DNA of 64,000 nucleotides from Loripinus fragilis (taxonomy: Eukaryota; Mollusca; Bivalvia; Lucinida; Lucinidae): contig OZ026518.1 of assembly GCA_964019695.1 (NCBI GenBank), forward strand, positions 82,765,950 to 82,829,949, given 5' to 3'. Position 1 is the stretch's first letter; each line of letters begins with the position of its first letter. A program made the position numbers and the translations under genes. Shown piece by piece: positions 13,001 through 28,000 of this stretch. The notes under the pieces are model-generated. The model made no database searches. It was not told the origin of the DNA and was given only the letters and a program-made list of their open reading frames with translations.

Positions 13001-16000
13001 ATGATAATGTATGCGTCTTCCCTGTTTACTATTCTAAAAAGTATTTTGTGAGATCCATCCTTGATAGCCAACATTTTATTTGAGAATAGAAAGAGAAAAG
13101 TGTTTGAAATTTTGAAATTAAGAATATTTACCAAACCTATGTTAGGCATGTTGCTACTGTGAAGCTGTTGATAAGTATATCACCGGAGTCAAGGCTAGTA
13201 GAATACTTTACAATATGGATAAGCTAATAGGGAAAGTCTGGCACAATTCAAGAATCGAATCAAGCCTTGGGTGTACGTAAGACGCATTACACATAGTACT
13301 ATGTACGAAAAAGCTCCATTTTGTTAGTTGGCAGAAGGAAAATTAGTTCTGTAGCATGTGGGTTCAGCCCTATTGAAGTCCATTTTTCTGATTACCCGAA
13401 AAGTTTAATCAGCAGAATAAATGAAGTTTATGTATTTTTCAATAAAATATCGCTATAACGATATTTTATTGAAAAAAAACTTCATTTACATCCGTTTGTT
13501 TTGCTGCAATCACACTTGTTATTTTGTTGACATGGTTTCTGTGACGTCATTGTCACGTTATGTAACATCAGCGTCACATTATCAAATCAGGTCCTTGATG
13601 TAATCTGAGGGCAGATTTCACGGAATTGGCCGAGTCAGTTCCGATTGATGAATAAGCTTGAGCTGCCACTAATTCCCAGCTAAATTTCTCTTCACAACAA
13701 ACAACCAATAAATTGGTTGAATTATTGGGAGTTTAAGTGGTGCTTCCTTTTTGCTGTTTAGAGGACACATAGTTCTGTTTTATATAATCCACCTACATAG
13801 GTCTAAGTAGTAGTCCACCCAACACAGGTTTGGATAAAAAAAAACAGAGAAAAATTGTTAATATTTTCTTACCCATCAGTTTTAACATATGTTTTAGGTG
13901 CTCAAAGGAACCGTCTCATTGAGACGGTTCTTTTGTGTACCTACAACATATGTTTTGGTTGAGAAATAAGAAAAATATTTTTTGGTACACACTTAACTGG
14001 TCTTGGCCTATCATGCCTATAGGTCTTTAAGTATGTAAACAGATGAATACTGAGTATTTTGTAAAAAATCTTTCAGGGGTTCCATCAATGTCAACCAGTT
14101 TGGATCCAGATCAGGACGGACAAAATTTTGTGCCTGAACTAGATTCAATGTGTTTGTAGATCATCTATTTACTCAGGGAGGAAATCATTAAGATGACAAC
14201 TTGTTTATTTCAGATCAAGAAGCTCACCTGGAGGATCACCGTTATTGAGATATGTTAGAAGTAAAGATAAAAAAGAGCAAATGATAATTGTAAGTGGTCA
14301 CTACTTAATCTTTCATCCCTGACCTTATCAAGTGTGTTATTATGCCTGGCACGGCCGTTCCATGTTGACACCAGAATTTTGATGCATTAGGCCAGATTTT
14401 TTTATTAGTTGATTTACGGGATTTTTTTTCAGATCTAGGGTCGGGGGACGAAAAAATAAAATAAAAAAGCTCTGAAAATGACCAGTTAACTGGTCATTTT
14501 TAGAGCTTTTTTTTTTTTCTTTTTAATATTTTTAGAGCTTTTTTTTTTATATCTCCAGAAACAGTAAAACTATACTTAGAAAAACAATTGAAGGATATTT
14601 AGATTCAGTTCCATCTCTAACATCCAATACAATAAAAACTTTACTAATTATGCATGCATTTCATAGTTCCAGACATCTGCAATCAAAATGGATGCTTTAT
14701 TTTGGTCACGCTTCAATGGTTTAAGTACAATGCAAATTCAAATGGTTCAACCCTCTTTACTGAAAAGTCACAAACGTTCAAAAATGATTGAAACCCATTT
14801 TTATCGTTTGCATTCCATAATGACTGGCTCCAAAATCATCGCTGGATCTTCCTCTAAAAAATGGCACCTAATTTTGAAGCTGTTGTAAGTGTTTTATTGC
14901 AAATTTGTGGTCAAATTTGCCGGTGTATGCCATATCCGTGTATTTTTGTTGAAGAACTTGTCCCATTATTAGGGGAAATGCATGATAAGTTGGTGTTAAC
15001 TTTTGTCTGTGGTTTGAATTAGAACATAAGCAATGACCTGGTAAAGGTTTCAGCAACATTTGAGAGCGCTAAATTTTTTGCTTGTGAACTTTGGGTTGAG
15101 AGGGTCGGTACATTTGGTGTAGTACTGTATCGTAACCAATGACCCGTGAATTTCAATTTGCATTTTGGTGAATTGCATGGTGATAATTCTATCAATGACA
15201 AAAATAATTTGTTTGAAAATTATATTCCCAAATGTTATACAGTCAAACGAATTTTAATATCCTTCAATTGTTTTTCTGAGTATAGTAATAGGTAAACCAA
15301 CAGTCTGTTTTAAATCTTTATTCTTAAAATCTGGACAGGACAATCACTTTTTACAGTGTCAATCTCAAAAATACACAGACAGAACCTCAAAAATACTTTT
15401 TTTTTCAATGAAACAAATTATATTTAGAGTCGGCAGATAAAATATAAAAAAAAAATAGAAATTCAATTTTATATTTTTTCTACTTTCAGGAAAATTACAG
15501 TTGGAGGGTTTGTAAAGCAACTAATAAAAAAATTCTGGCCTTACCCTGGGAATTTTTCTGACATAAAATTTTACCACATTCTAAGTAGTTTAAATCAATA
15601 TGCTGTTTTGAGTCGAAGGCTCATAGGTAAGCTGATAGTATACCAATGACTCGGGCATCCATCCATTGGTCACACACTGGCTGATATTATATCAAAGGGC
15701 ACAGGCCCCCAGATAAGATAGGACAATTCCAGATTAATTTTCTTTTTTCTCAACCAAAAGATATGGGTTCTCAAAAGAACTGTCTCATTGAGACAATTGT
15801 TTAGAATACCCACAACATGTGTTTTAGTTAATGGGAAAGAAAATAAATCACAATATTTAAAAACACACAAAAAGTTTTCTTATCTGCACCGATGTAATAA
15901 CTCTGCCCCCTGTTTTTCATGCTTTTTTGTCATCAAAATAATCAGGAATACCATCATGTGTGTCAAACAGATTGGATCATTCAAGAAGGGTTGTTGTCAG

Positions 16001-19000
16001 TTACAAGCTAAAGTATGTGCACTAAATACTGGTTAACCGCTTGTTCAAGCTTGCCCAGGAAAAAAAATGGATAGGTTATCTGTCCATCCCAACATGACAA
16101 TAACTGTTTACTGGGATGTAAAGCAACAAAATAAAACAGATTGGATCCAGATCAGGCCCGACATATTGTCGGGGGCCTGATCTGGGTCCAAACTGTTTAT
16201 AAAAGTTATTAGCAGATAACAGTTAAACACTAGGAGATAAAGTTAACGATTGCTCAATTTTCTATTTTGGTAGGATGCTGGTCAGAAGAGGTTTGGTGTG
16301 ACACAATGTGACATCTGCGGTATGGTGTATACCCTGGCTGATCCAGCAGATGAGACTATGCATATGAAGTTTCACCAGGGACTTCTCAATGCACTCAAGT
16401 TTCCAGTGAGTACACAGGGTTCAAGCTGGGCCCTGACAATAGGGAGAAGTGACTTTTCCCTCCAGGAAAATTAGGGAGAAGTGACAGTTAGTAAGGGAGA
16501 AGTTATAGCGCAACATTTTCTGTCAGTTTAGAAGCAAATTAACCATTACACATACTACCATTTAGGGCGAAATTTCGGCCCCTATGGCGACTATTTCGCC
16601 CTAGTCACTCACTACCTTATTCCCTGGTACATATTTGTTTAATATACAGGCCTTTAGTTAAGAGTGTATATCAAAAAATTAATTTTCTTATTTCTCAACC
16701 AAAACACATGTTGTGGGTACTCAAAAGAACCGTCTCCATATGTTAAAAATGATGTGTAAGAAAATATTTACAATTTTATGCTCAAAAATTATGTTTATCT
16801 AAACCTGTGATATATGAGATTTTGGTTTTTGTTTTGTTTGATTTGATTCTTTATGTCCCATCAACAATCTTTCAGTTATAAAGGGACGAGTCTTCCTGGG
16901 TTGAACCAGTACTAAGCTAGGATTAATATGTCTTGCTCAAGGACACAACGCAGTGTCGCCGGTGAGGCTCGAACCGACGGTCCCTCAGTCTCGAGTCAAG
17001 CACTCTACCACTGAGCCACTGCGCTCCCTCATGAGATTTTGGTACTTATTGTGTATGCGTAAAGTCTCTATTCAAACATTTATACACAGCTGCCTTGTGG
17101 GGCTGCAGACCTAATATTGAGTGTGAGCCTTCATCTACAGGGTTCCCACAAGCTCTGGAAATCATGGAAAACCTGGAAAATCACCCAAAAAAAGTTCCAT
17201 GCATGGAAAATTCATGGAATTATCATGGAATCTGAAAGAACCTGAATATTCATGGAATTTTATAAAAATAATTTGAAGAAACCACCAGTAGCCAGAACAC
17301 GCAAGTTTTGTGTGTCTGACAGCTAGTTTTCTGGCTACTGGTGGTTTTAATTTATTTCAGAATGCATGCATGGTCTACAAGCATGCTTATTTAAATACAT
17401 TACTGTTGCTGCAATCCACAATTCAGTGTGGTGAAGATACCACTAAAAGGGGAGGTTGGGGGCCATGCATTAAAATAGTAATGGAAATTACATTTTTGAT
17501 TGTGGAAAATCATGGAATTGTGTTTTTGAATTTCTGTGGGAACCCTGTTTTATGTATGGGAGCAGTGAAGGCTCTGGTGAGACTGCACATCATCTGAGCC
17601 TTAGCTACTTCAACCTACCAATGCAGGCTTTCAGATTTATGGTGGGCCTGGGTCATTGTCCCATGTTTTCAAAATATGGCCCATCACTTTCCAAGGCAGT
17701 GGACCCATCCTTTTTAGTTTTGAAAATATCTCACTTTAATAAAAATATTCATCTTACAGCGAGTCTGCGAACTCAACGAAACAGAAAGTACATGTAGGTT
17801 GTCAATACAGTAAAACATATCTTAAGCAGCCACTCAAAAAAAGACAAAACAAAGACCTTAATAACAAATGGTAGCTTAATGCAGGTCGAAAGGATTGCAG
17901 AAAGCTCCCCTCAGAGCATTCTGCAATACTTTTGACTTGCATTAAGCAATAATTGGTCTTCATTTTTGAGTGGCCACTTAAGACAGGTTTACTGTTTAAT
18001 CAGCAGTCAATATACATATATGCGTACAAGTGTCTGTGCCAGTGTGTAGGTAAAGTATACTACCCAAATGTCAACTGTGGTTAGTTTGATATGCTTGGGC
18101 CCATCATTTCAGAAAATGACCCAACATTTTTTGCTCCATGGGTCACTTCCGCCCACCAATCCTGAAACAAATCAGAAGATCTGCCAATGTGATAAGTACC
18201 AATTCAAATGTGCGGTCCCATATAGCTTAGCATTATAAATGGTTTAAAATTAGTGTTAACAGCAGTGAAGCAATTGTGGCAATATCACTGGATATCTGCT
18301 GTAGTAGCGCAGTTGGTAACGTGTGGCAACAACAGATGCGCGTCTGACTGCAGATCCACTGGTCCCATACTTTCGTGGAGATTGATCATGAAATCATTTC
18401 TACGGTCATTCTCCTCCCTTCCGCTGAATCATTCAAGAAGGGTTGTCAGTTACAAGCGGAAGTATGTGCCCGAGGTACTGGTGAACTGCTTGTTCAAGCT
18501 TGCCCAGGAAAAAGTATGGTTAGATGAACTGACCGTCCCGCCATGACCATAGCTGTTGACTTGAGATGTAAAGCAACAAAACAAACAAACAAAAACTGGA
18601 TATATGCGGGTATGTAAAAAGCAGTTACTCAGTAGGAAACCCGATTTCTATGGACTAATAAGTAGGGTTGTGCTTTTGAACCCATATTTGATCAGATACT
18701 TTTATATCAATCATTCTCTCCCAACTACTGATTCCAGGATGCCAGTTGTCAGTAACTGATGGAGGTATGGATACACCTAAGACTGGTAAACTGATATTGA
18801 GAAGCTTGCCAAGTAACAACCAAAGCATGTTGTGGGTACTCAGAAGAACCACCTCAATGAGAGGGTTCTTTTGAGCACTCAAAACCATCCATGTTTAGAA
18901 TAGATGGATAAGAAAATATTCACAATTTTACGCTCAAAAATGTTGTTTTAATATGTGGAATTACAGTATGACAGGGTTCGCACAGGATTGAAAAGTACTT

Positions 19001-22000
19001 TAATTTAGAGGGCTTTCTGGAAAAGTACTGGAAAATCACTCTAAAGCCTTGAAAAGTCCTTGAATTCTACAATTATTTGTAGGCTTAGCACTGTTGATAG
19101 AGACCTAAATCAGTATATAATTGTTGTGCCTTTATTTGGTGCAGCATATGCTGCACCAAATATAGGCACAACAATGTTATACTAATTTTCCACTACTAAT
19201 GTCTCCATTATCTCGGTCTAGCATTGCTGAAGTAGAAAATTAACACTAAGATCAGTATTTTTCATTGACTCTATGTCCTTGAAAACTGTTGGAGAAGCTT
19301 TTAGAAGTCCTTGAAAAGTCCTTGAATTTTACTCATACTTGCTTGTATGAACCCTGTATGACAATAGAATCTTATATTTGTAGGGCTGGAAGAAGGAACA
19401 TGTGATACAGGAGTATCTAGACACAGGTGGTAGAATTATTCTCATCCAAGCTGGGGACCCAAGCCATTGTACAAAAAAGGTATTTCAGCCAGAATAAGGC
19501 TTTGAACTCTTAAAATTATAATGATTAAACACTACCATTTAAATGGCAGATTCAGCTGATTCTTTCCCCTCTATTTGCAATCTTTGTCGCCTGCTGAAAA
19601 CCTATGCAAACAACTTGTCAATGTGTCAGGCCCTCCCCCCATACTTGACCCTTACTGTATGATTTAACATTGGTATTCAGGTTTCTAAAATATCTACATG
19701 TTGTCGGTCCTGATCTGGGCCCAAACTGTTTGCAAAGATAATCAGCAAACGTCAAAAGTAGCTGATAGCAATGAAAGCATTAAAGAGCCATTCAGTAGAG
19801 TACTAGCAGCACCTATCTTTTTACAAGGGTCATTTTATCAGTCCAAACTATTTAGCCAAATGAAAATATAAACAAAAATAGCAGCTGCAATTAAATAAAA
19901 ATGCAAGGAAAATGTTGCTGGATTCACTCTGTCTTAGTTTTGCAATTGAGTTACAGTAAACCCTGTCTTAAGGGGCCACCCAAAAAGAAGACCAAGAATT
20001 GGTTTTCAAGACCGCTTATCGCTTAATGCAGGTCAAAGGTATTGCAGAATGCTCCAAGAGAGCATTCTGCAATACTTTTGACCTTCATTATGCTACCATT
20101 TGTCTTAAAGATCTTTTTTGTCATTTTTTTAATGGCCGCTTAAGACAGGTTTTACTATTCTTTCTGTGTTTATCAGAACATAACATCTAAAAATGCTCAT
20201 TTATTTTCCCCGAAAGTGGAGCAAAGGGGCTTTATAGTTGGTAGAGTGTTAGACTGGAGATGAAAGGGTTCTAACTTAATTATAGATCAAGAGGTGGAGT
20301 CATTGTGTTGTGTCCTTGAGCAAGACACTTTATCCTCTGCTTAGCTCTGGTTCAACTCAGGAAGACAGGAAATCGTCCTGACACGATAAGACAAATTGTT
20401 GACTGGGACTTAAAACATAAAAAATGTAGGGATCACACATGTTTTTCCATGCATTAACATTTGCAGGGTCCCGAGGAAGCTGTTTGAACACAAGGCTGAT
20501 AGTTCGAGTGTTCAAACATCTCCCAAGGGACCTGGCAAGTGTTAATGCAATGAAATAAACATGTGTGAATTCGTTATTCTTGCATATTTTACCCTATCCC
20601 AACCCAATCCGCACTGAAAACGCTGCTAAAACATTAAATTGTTCATTTTCTTGCACTGGATTTCCCTAAACAAAATGGCGTCGGCTGTTAACTTTTGAAC
20701 GTCATAACATTGTCACAATGTCATAACGGAACACAATGTTTTCGCGAACAATGGCATCAGCGTTGCCTGATTTAAAAAAAACAACGTTAAAGGTGTTTCT
20801 AAGACGTAAAGGGTTAAAAAACAGCAGAATTTGAAATTGTTGACATACTTCCAAATTCAAGGTTGACCTATCCTATTTTCTGCAAGCAGCTAACTTGAGA
20901 AAACATGCACTTGAGAAAACATGCATCCCCCAGTGTCTAGCCCATTATAAACAACATTAGTACACAGTCTGAATTAGGACATGGGCTAATGCCTGAACTG
21001 GTCCTATTTAGCTAAAGGGGATGTAACACAGTTGTATCATCTGTTTCTAATTGACAGGTTGAAGAAATTAACAACATTATGGGTAGAGAGCTTGGATTTC
21101 CTGAACAGAGTATGACATTTTTTCCAAAATATAAGGTAATCTGAAATGAGCCTCAACGCAAGAAAACCTGTTTTTGATGGTTTGCGAACAACAAAGGCAC
21201 AGACCAGCCTGCGCATCCGCGCAGTCTGATCAGCACCTTTGTTATTCACTTATTGGAAAGTATCATATATGAACTTGCTACAAGCTAAATTTCGATATAT
21301 TAGCTAGTCTCTGTAGCTAAGCAGGATGTTTTGAATCTCACTTTGTCGGAAATCCCGAAAACAGGTTTTCTTGCCTCAAGACCCAAATAGTAGAGATGAT
21401 TTAATTTTGTAAGTAGAACTAAACTCGTGTTTTAACATTGCAATGGTGTCTTCCAATTTAATTAAATTTGGATGAACGGAATTATAACTAATAACCCACT
21501 ATTCATTTAACATTTCATGTGCATTTTAATGGATTCTTTCTTTGAAACTCATTGATTTAAGTACAGTGCAATGAAATTGGGGATTTTAATTTACAGTAAT
21601 TTTAGTTGAGGAATAAAAACAAGTGGCTATAGCTATAGCTTTCTTATTTTATGTCCCATTTTGATTAAAAGGTTCATGAATATTCATGTTCTTTTCAATG
21701 GTGAACAGTCCTTGGGGTACAGATCTCACAAGCATGACATATTCTTATATTATTGTGTGGGTATATCTGATGAGGTTTGACTAACTAGTGATATAGCCTT
21801 TGGCTAGGGCTGTGGATCGCCAGGCAAGTGGCGATCCAATCTGATCCACGATTCATGAGTTACGATTCACGGATCAAACTACGAGTCACTGGTTGATAAA
21901 AAAATAAGACTTCTGCTATGAAACAGACAGATTTTTAGGTCTATTTACTAAGTAAATCGGCCCTTTCTGTTAAACCAGAAGTACCACATGTATACAGTTA

Positions 22001-25000
22001 GTTATCAAAGAAGATAAACTGCATTTCCACTCATGTCTGTCATGGCATGCAACAGAATTCATAAGATTTTATACTTTACTGAACTTGGATAACCAGCTAC
22101 TCTGACAAAAGTGTGCTGATTTCCGTATAAGGCCCTTTTCCTTAGTATTGAATTTCACACACAGGCAACATGTCGTGGGTCACGTAATCAGTTGTCTCAG
22201 TTGTCGGCAACTTCAAAGCATCAAAAGAAGTCCTTTGAAATCTATTTGATAAACGACAGCTGATGAAACTTTTGTCCCTGTGTATTGATGATGTGTTAAT
22301 AAAATAGATTGGACTATAATCGGAATACTTTACTCTCGTAAATAAGGATCTTAATTACCAATAATGGAGAGTGCAAATGCATGTCACTAACCTGCGAGAA
22401 ACAAAGGTATTTAAATGAGAGACATTATTAATTAGAACGGTAGTCGTAGGGAATATTTCAATCGACCATTTTGTGAAAAACTTCCTGTTTCAGTTGTTAA
22501 ATCTTGTTTCAGTTGTTAAAAAAAAAAAGAAAAAAAAAAAAAAAAAAAAAAAAAAAAGATCGCGATCCAACGATTTCGGCAGTGACGAATATCCATACTC
22601 GATTTTATATTCAGATTCACGAATATCCGAGTACTCGGATACTCGCAGCAGCCCTACCTTTGGCACTGGGCATCCTACATGTTTGGCCTGTGACGGGGCA
22701 CTGAGGGCAGTGACTGTTTCCTGAAGGGATTTGTAGTTCTTGTAATATATGTGGCATGGTCAATTTTTCGCTACATGATAATTCAGTATCAATATGTATT
22801 ACATTTCAGGCATTTCTGTATATATCGTCAGAGAAGAGAATAGACGGATGCTGTATAACTCAGGCAATATCTGAGGTAATTAATAATGCAGTTAACTTTT
22901 GATATATATCTAGTTTAATAATCATTCTTTTTAATATGAGCAGTGACACGAGATTTCCAACAATGTGGCATTTTGACATGTGTAGACTCCGACGAGCCTC
23001 TGCAACCTCCTTTTAAGCTTAGAAACTCCAAATGGTGTTCAGTCAGTAGCTTACCAGTCATAGAATATATAAGCGACTAGCAATTGCTCTGATCAGACTG
23101 CGCATATGCACAGGCTGGTCAGCCTTTGCTGGTGGCACATATCACATTGTTGGAAATCTCATGTCGCGGCTCATATATAGAGTTTGATAATCATTCTATT
23201 TAATATGATATATGGAGTTCATAAACCGGGGGGAGATGGAAAATCTGATAATGAAATGAAGTTTCGAAGTTTATGAATCCCACATTTTAAATAGAATGAT
23301 TCAATAAACTATATTACATATATTCTGCTATTACTGATTGCACAGATATTAGAAAAAATCTATGATATGCAATGTGGCAAATCTAGCAGGATCATGGCAC
23401 GTCTATTGTTTACCGGAGTAGTAATATATCAGCTGTTCCCTGTTGAAAAAATTGGAAGATCACCATTTGTCATTCTCCTCCCTTCTGCTGATTCATTCAA
23501 GAAGGGTTGTTGTCAGTTACAAGCGAAAGTATGTGCAAGAAGTACTGGTTAACCGCTTGCTCAAGCCTTCCCAGGAAAAAAATTTGGTTAGGTGAACTGA
23601 CTGTCCCGCCATGACCATAGCTGTTGACTTGGCACGGAAACCACAAAACAAACAAAACCATTTGTAAATCTTCGTCATTGTGGGGAAAATATTTAGAATT
23701 ATGAAACTGGAACTTCATTTGAGCCGTGACATGAGATTTCCAAAAATGTGGTATGTGCGACCAGCAAAGGTTCAGACCAGCATGTGCATACGCGCAGTCT
23801 GATCAGAACCTTTGCTAGTCCCTTGAATATTCTATGAGTGTTAGGCTACTGACTGAACACCATTTGGAGTTTCTAAGCTTAAAAGGAGACTGCACAGGCT
23901 CATCTGAGTCTACACATGTCAAAATACCACATTGTTGGAAATCACATGTTGCGGTTCATTTGTGTATGATTTTTTGTAGGCAGGCACCCAAAAGGATCTG
24001 ATTATACCCCCGGTACGAAGTATATAGGGGGTATATAGTTTTTGCCTTTTCTGTAATTATGTTTGTTGGTTTGTCTGTTTGTCTGTTTGTCTGTAAACTT
24101 TTTTTTCCGTCAAAGATTTCTCAGCAACTACTTGGGTTAGGATTCTGAAATTTGGTACAAAGCTTGATAGTGATGAGTTGTATTGTGTAACAAAAGAACA
24201 GCCACATATTGCTCATCAGTCCCTTTATTTGTTCATTTTTCTTTCTCTCCAATGGAAATTTCTGTCACAGATTTCTCAGCTCCTATTGGAGCCAGTGTTT
24301 TCATATTTTGTGTACATCTTCAGGATGGCAAACTGTACTGTGTAAATGGAAATTAAGATGCTAAGCCTTATTTTGCCTTCTTTTTTCAAATTTTTATTTT
24401 TTCCTTCTTTCTCTCTTAAATAATACATATGGACATTTTTCTGTCAAAGATTTCTCAGCAACCATTTGAGTTAGGATTCTGAAATTTGGTACAAAGCTTG
24501 ATATTGATGAGTTGTATTGTGTAACAAAAGAACAGCCACATATTGCTTATCAGTCCCTTTATTTGTTCATTTTTCTTTCTCTCCAATGGATATATCTGTC
24601 ACAGATTTCTCAGCTCCTATTGGAGCCAGTGTTTTCATATTTTGTGTACACTTTCAGGAAGGCAAAGTGTACTGTGTAAAGGGAAATTAAGATGCTAATC
24701 CTCATTTTGCCTTCTTTTTCATTTTTTCTTTCTTTCACTCTTATATAATACATATAGTCTTTTTTTCTGTCAAAGATTTCTCAGCAACTATTTGAGTTAG
24801 GATTCTGAAATTTGGTACAAAGCTTGATAGTGATGAGTTGTATTGTGTAACAAAAGAACAGCCACATATTGCTTTTCAGTCCTTTTATTTGTTCGTTTTT
24901 CTTTCTCTCTAATGGAAATTTCTGTCGCAGATCTCTCAGCTCCTATTGGAGCCAGTGTTTTCATATTTTGTGTACATCTTCAGGATGGCAAACTGTACTG

Positions 25001-28000
25001 TGTAAATGGAAATTAAGATGCTAAGCCTTATTTTGCCTTCTTTTTTCAAATTTTTATTTTTTCCTTCTTTCTCTCTTAAATAATACATATGGACATTTTT
25101 TCTGTCAAAGATTTCTCAGCAACCATTTGAGTTAGGATTCTGAAATTTGGTACAAAGCTTGATATTGATGAGTTGTATTGTGTAACAAAAGAACAGCCAC
25201 ATATTGCTTATCAGTCCCTTTATTTGTTCATTTTTCTTTCTCTCCAATGGATATATCTGTCACAGATTTCTCAGCTCCTATTGGAGCCAGTGTTTTCATA
25301 TTTTGTGTACACTTTCAGGAAGGCAAAGTGTACTGTGTAAAGGGAAATTAAGATGCTAATCCTCATTTTGCCTTCTTTTTCATTTTTTCTTTCTTTCACT
25401 CTTATATAATACATATAGTCTTTTTTTCTGTCAAAGATTTCTCAGCAACTATTTGAGTTAGGATTCTGAAATTTGGTACAAAGCTTGATAGTGATGAGTT
25501 GTATTGTGTAACAAAAGAACAGCCACATATTGCTTTTCAGTCCTTTTATTTGTTCGTTTTTCTTTCTCTAATGGAAATTTCTGTCGCAGATCTCTCAGCT
25601 CCTATTGGAGCCAGTGTTTTCAAATTTATTGTACACCTTCAGGTAGGCTAAGTGTATTGTGTAAATGAAAATAAAGATGCTTAAGCTCATTTTGCCTTCT
25701 TTTTTTTAATTCATCCTTCTGTCACTCCTATATTACACATATGGATGTTTTTTGTCAGAGTTTTCTCAACATCTACTTGATTTAGGATTATGAAATTTTG
25801 TGTACACTTTCAGGTAGACAAAGTGTATTGTGTAAATGAAAATGAAGGTGCTTATCCTCATTTTGCCTTCTTTTTTCAAATTTTCAATTTTTCCTTCTGT
25901 CATTCTTATATGACACATATGGACATTTTTCATCAAAGTTTTCTCGGAAACTACTTGATTTAGGATTATGAAATCTTTGACAATTTTGTCTTTTCTCTGA
26001 AAGTGTTACAACCTCTGATGGCTACCGCCGGGGGTATGTGAGCTTTGCTCACTTCTTGCTATATTTAAAGAAGTTAAACTTTTTATCCAGTGTAAATTTT
26101 CCTGATTATTTCTGAATTCAGGATTTGAGGAAAGTCAGCCTCTAATATTGAGTTTGGCAGATAATAACAGCATCTGTCAGTGTTAGATTTAGGTTTGATT
26201 TTTACTGAGTCCCTGAGACCCAGGGCATCAACAAAAGTTGAGTCCCATGCAAGTTTTACTGAGTCCCAGAAAGTTCCCTAACTAACAACTTTTTTGCAAT
26301 GTTAAACACTAATTAGTCAGCTAAAACTACCATTTAACTTGAAATCGAACATTTTCAGTTGACATTGAGTGATTGATGATCAATAATGTATAAAACAAGA
26401 AAGAAGCAGTGACTAATAAACTTCTTTGATTTTAAAAAGTCTGCTTGACGCTGTCAGTGTTAGATTTAGGCTTGATTTCTATTGCGTCCCTGGGACCCAG
26501 GGCATCAACAAAAGTTGAGTCCCATGCAAATTTTACTGAGTCCAAGAAAGTTTCCCAACCTAATTTTGTTTGCAATATTAAACACAGAGAAGTTAGCTAA
26601 AACTATCAATTAACTTAAATCTCAAAAATTTTCAGTTTACACTAAGTGATTGACGATCGATTAAAAAAAGCAAGAAAGAAGCAGACTTAGCAGTGATAGA
26701 GTCTTTGACTATTAAACTTTTTCGCTTTTAAAAAGTCTTTACTTGATGCTCTAGACCAAGATTATTTTACTTGTGCCTGTTGAACATCGCTGAACCTTTC
26801 CGTGATCGCATTTTTTAACGGATAAAACATCGAATTGTGATAGTATTGGCTTCAGAATACACTTTATTAAGTTAATTAAATCTTTCTTGTGTGATTCCTC
26901 GAGACAAACGCCATTTTTACCCAGCAAATCGATTTTGGAAAAACCGTAAATCATTATTTATAGCTGAGCCTCGTTCTGATTTCAACCGTTGCTATGAACA
27001 ACGGATGTCGGAAACCCACAACTGAATACTATTTATAGCTGTCTCTTTGTGATTTTGAAGCGTTGCAAAGTACAAAAGACCGATATTCAAGGGTTTTAAC
27101 TCTCTTCACTATTAAGCTGGCTTAAATGTGTTGTAAGTCGACTGCTTTTGATCTTGCGTTCCATGGACGCAAGCTACTTGTCTTTTTTGCGTACCAACGA
27201 TTTTCGTTGCGTATTCAGATATTATTACGGCGTAAACGCGAACACTGGCTGTAGATTGTAAATTTTTCCCAAGATAATTTTATATATGCCTGTTGAAAAT
27301 CACTGCACGAAAGCATGCATTTTTGAACATACAAAGTATCCCATTGTGATAGTATTGGCATCAGCTTTATTAAGTTCTTTAAATACCTGGCCGCGTAGTC
27401 CAGTCGGTAACGTATATGACTACAGATGTGCGTCTGACTGCAGATCTAGGGGTCGCTAGTTTGATCCGGGCCCTGTCCCATACTTGCGTGGAGATTGATC
27501 ATGAAATAATTTCTATGGTCATTCTCCTCCCTTCGGCAGGGTTGCTGTCAGTTACAAGCGAAAGTATGTGCATGAATAACTGGTTAACCGCTTGTTCAAG
27601 CTTGCCCAGGAAAAAGTATGGTTAGGTGAACTGACTGTCCCTCTATGACCATAGCTGTGGACTGGGACGTAAAGCAACAAAACAAGCAAAAAAAATTCTA
27701 GCGTGCCATTTTTTACCCAGCATCACTATGTAATCAATCTTGGGAAAACTGTAAATAATTATTTATAGCAGGACCTCATTATGATTTCAACCGTTGCTAT
27801 GAACAACAGATCTCGGAAAACCATAACTGAATATTATCTATAGCAGTCTCTTTGTGATTTCGAAGAAATGCATTATACAAAAGACCGATATTCAAGGGTT
27901 TAAATCTGCTGATTTTAATTTTCTATAAGTTGACTGCTTTTGATCTTGCGTCATATGGACACAAGCTATTTGATCTTGCGTCAAATGGACGCAAGCTACT

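Noticed and set aside
22473..22724. Lys-rich proteins encoded across the A-run
   Set aside because: The frames exist only because of a 40-nt A-run inside a hAT-like element.
26751..26954. A 67-codon minus-strand gene
   Set aside because: The tandem copy of this segment (27265-28060) does not keep the frame, so there is no sign of coding constraint.
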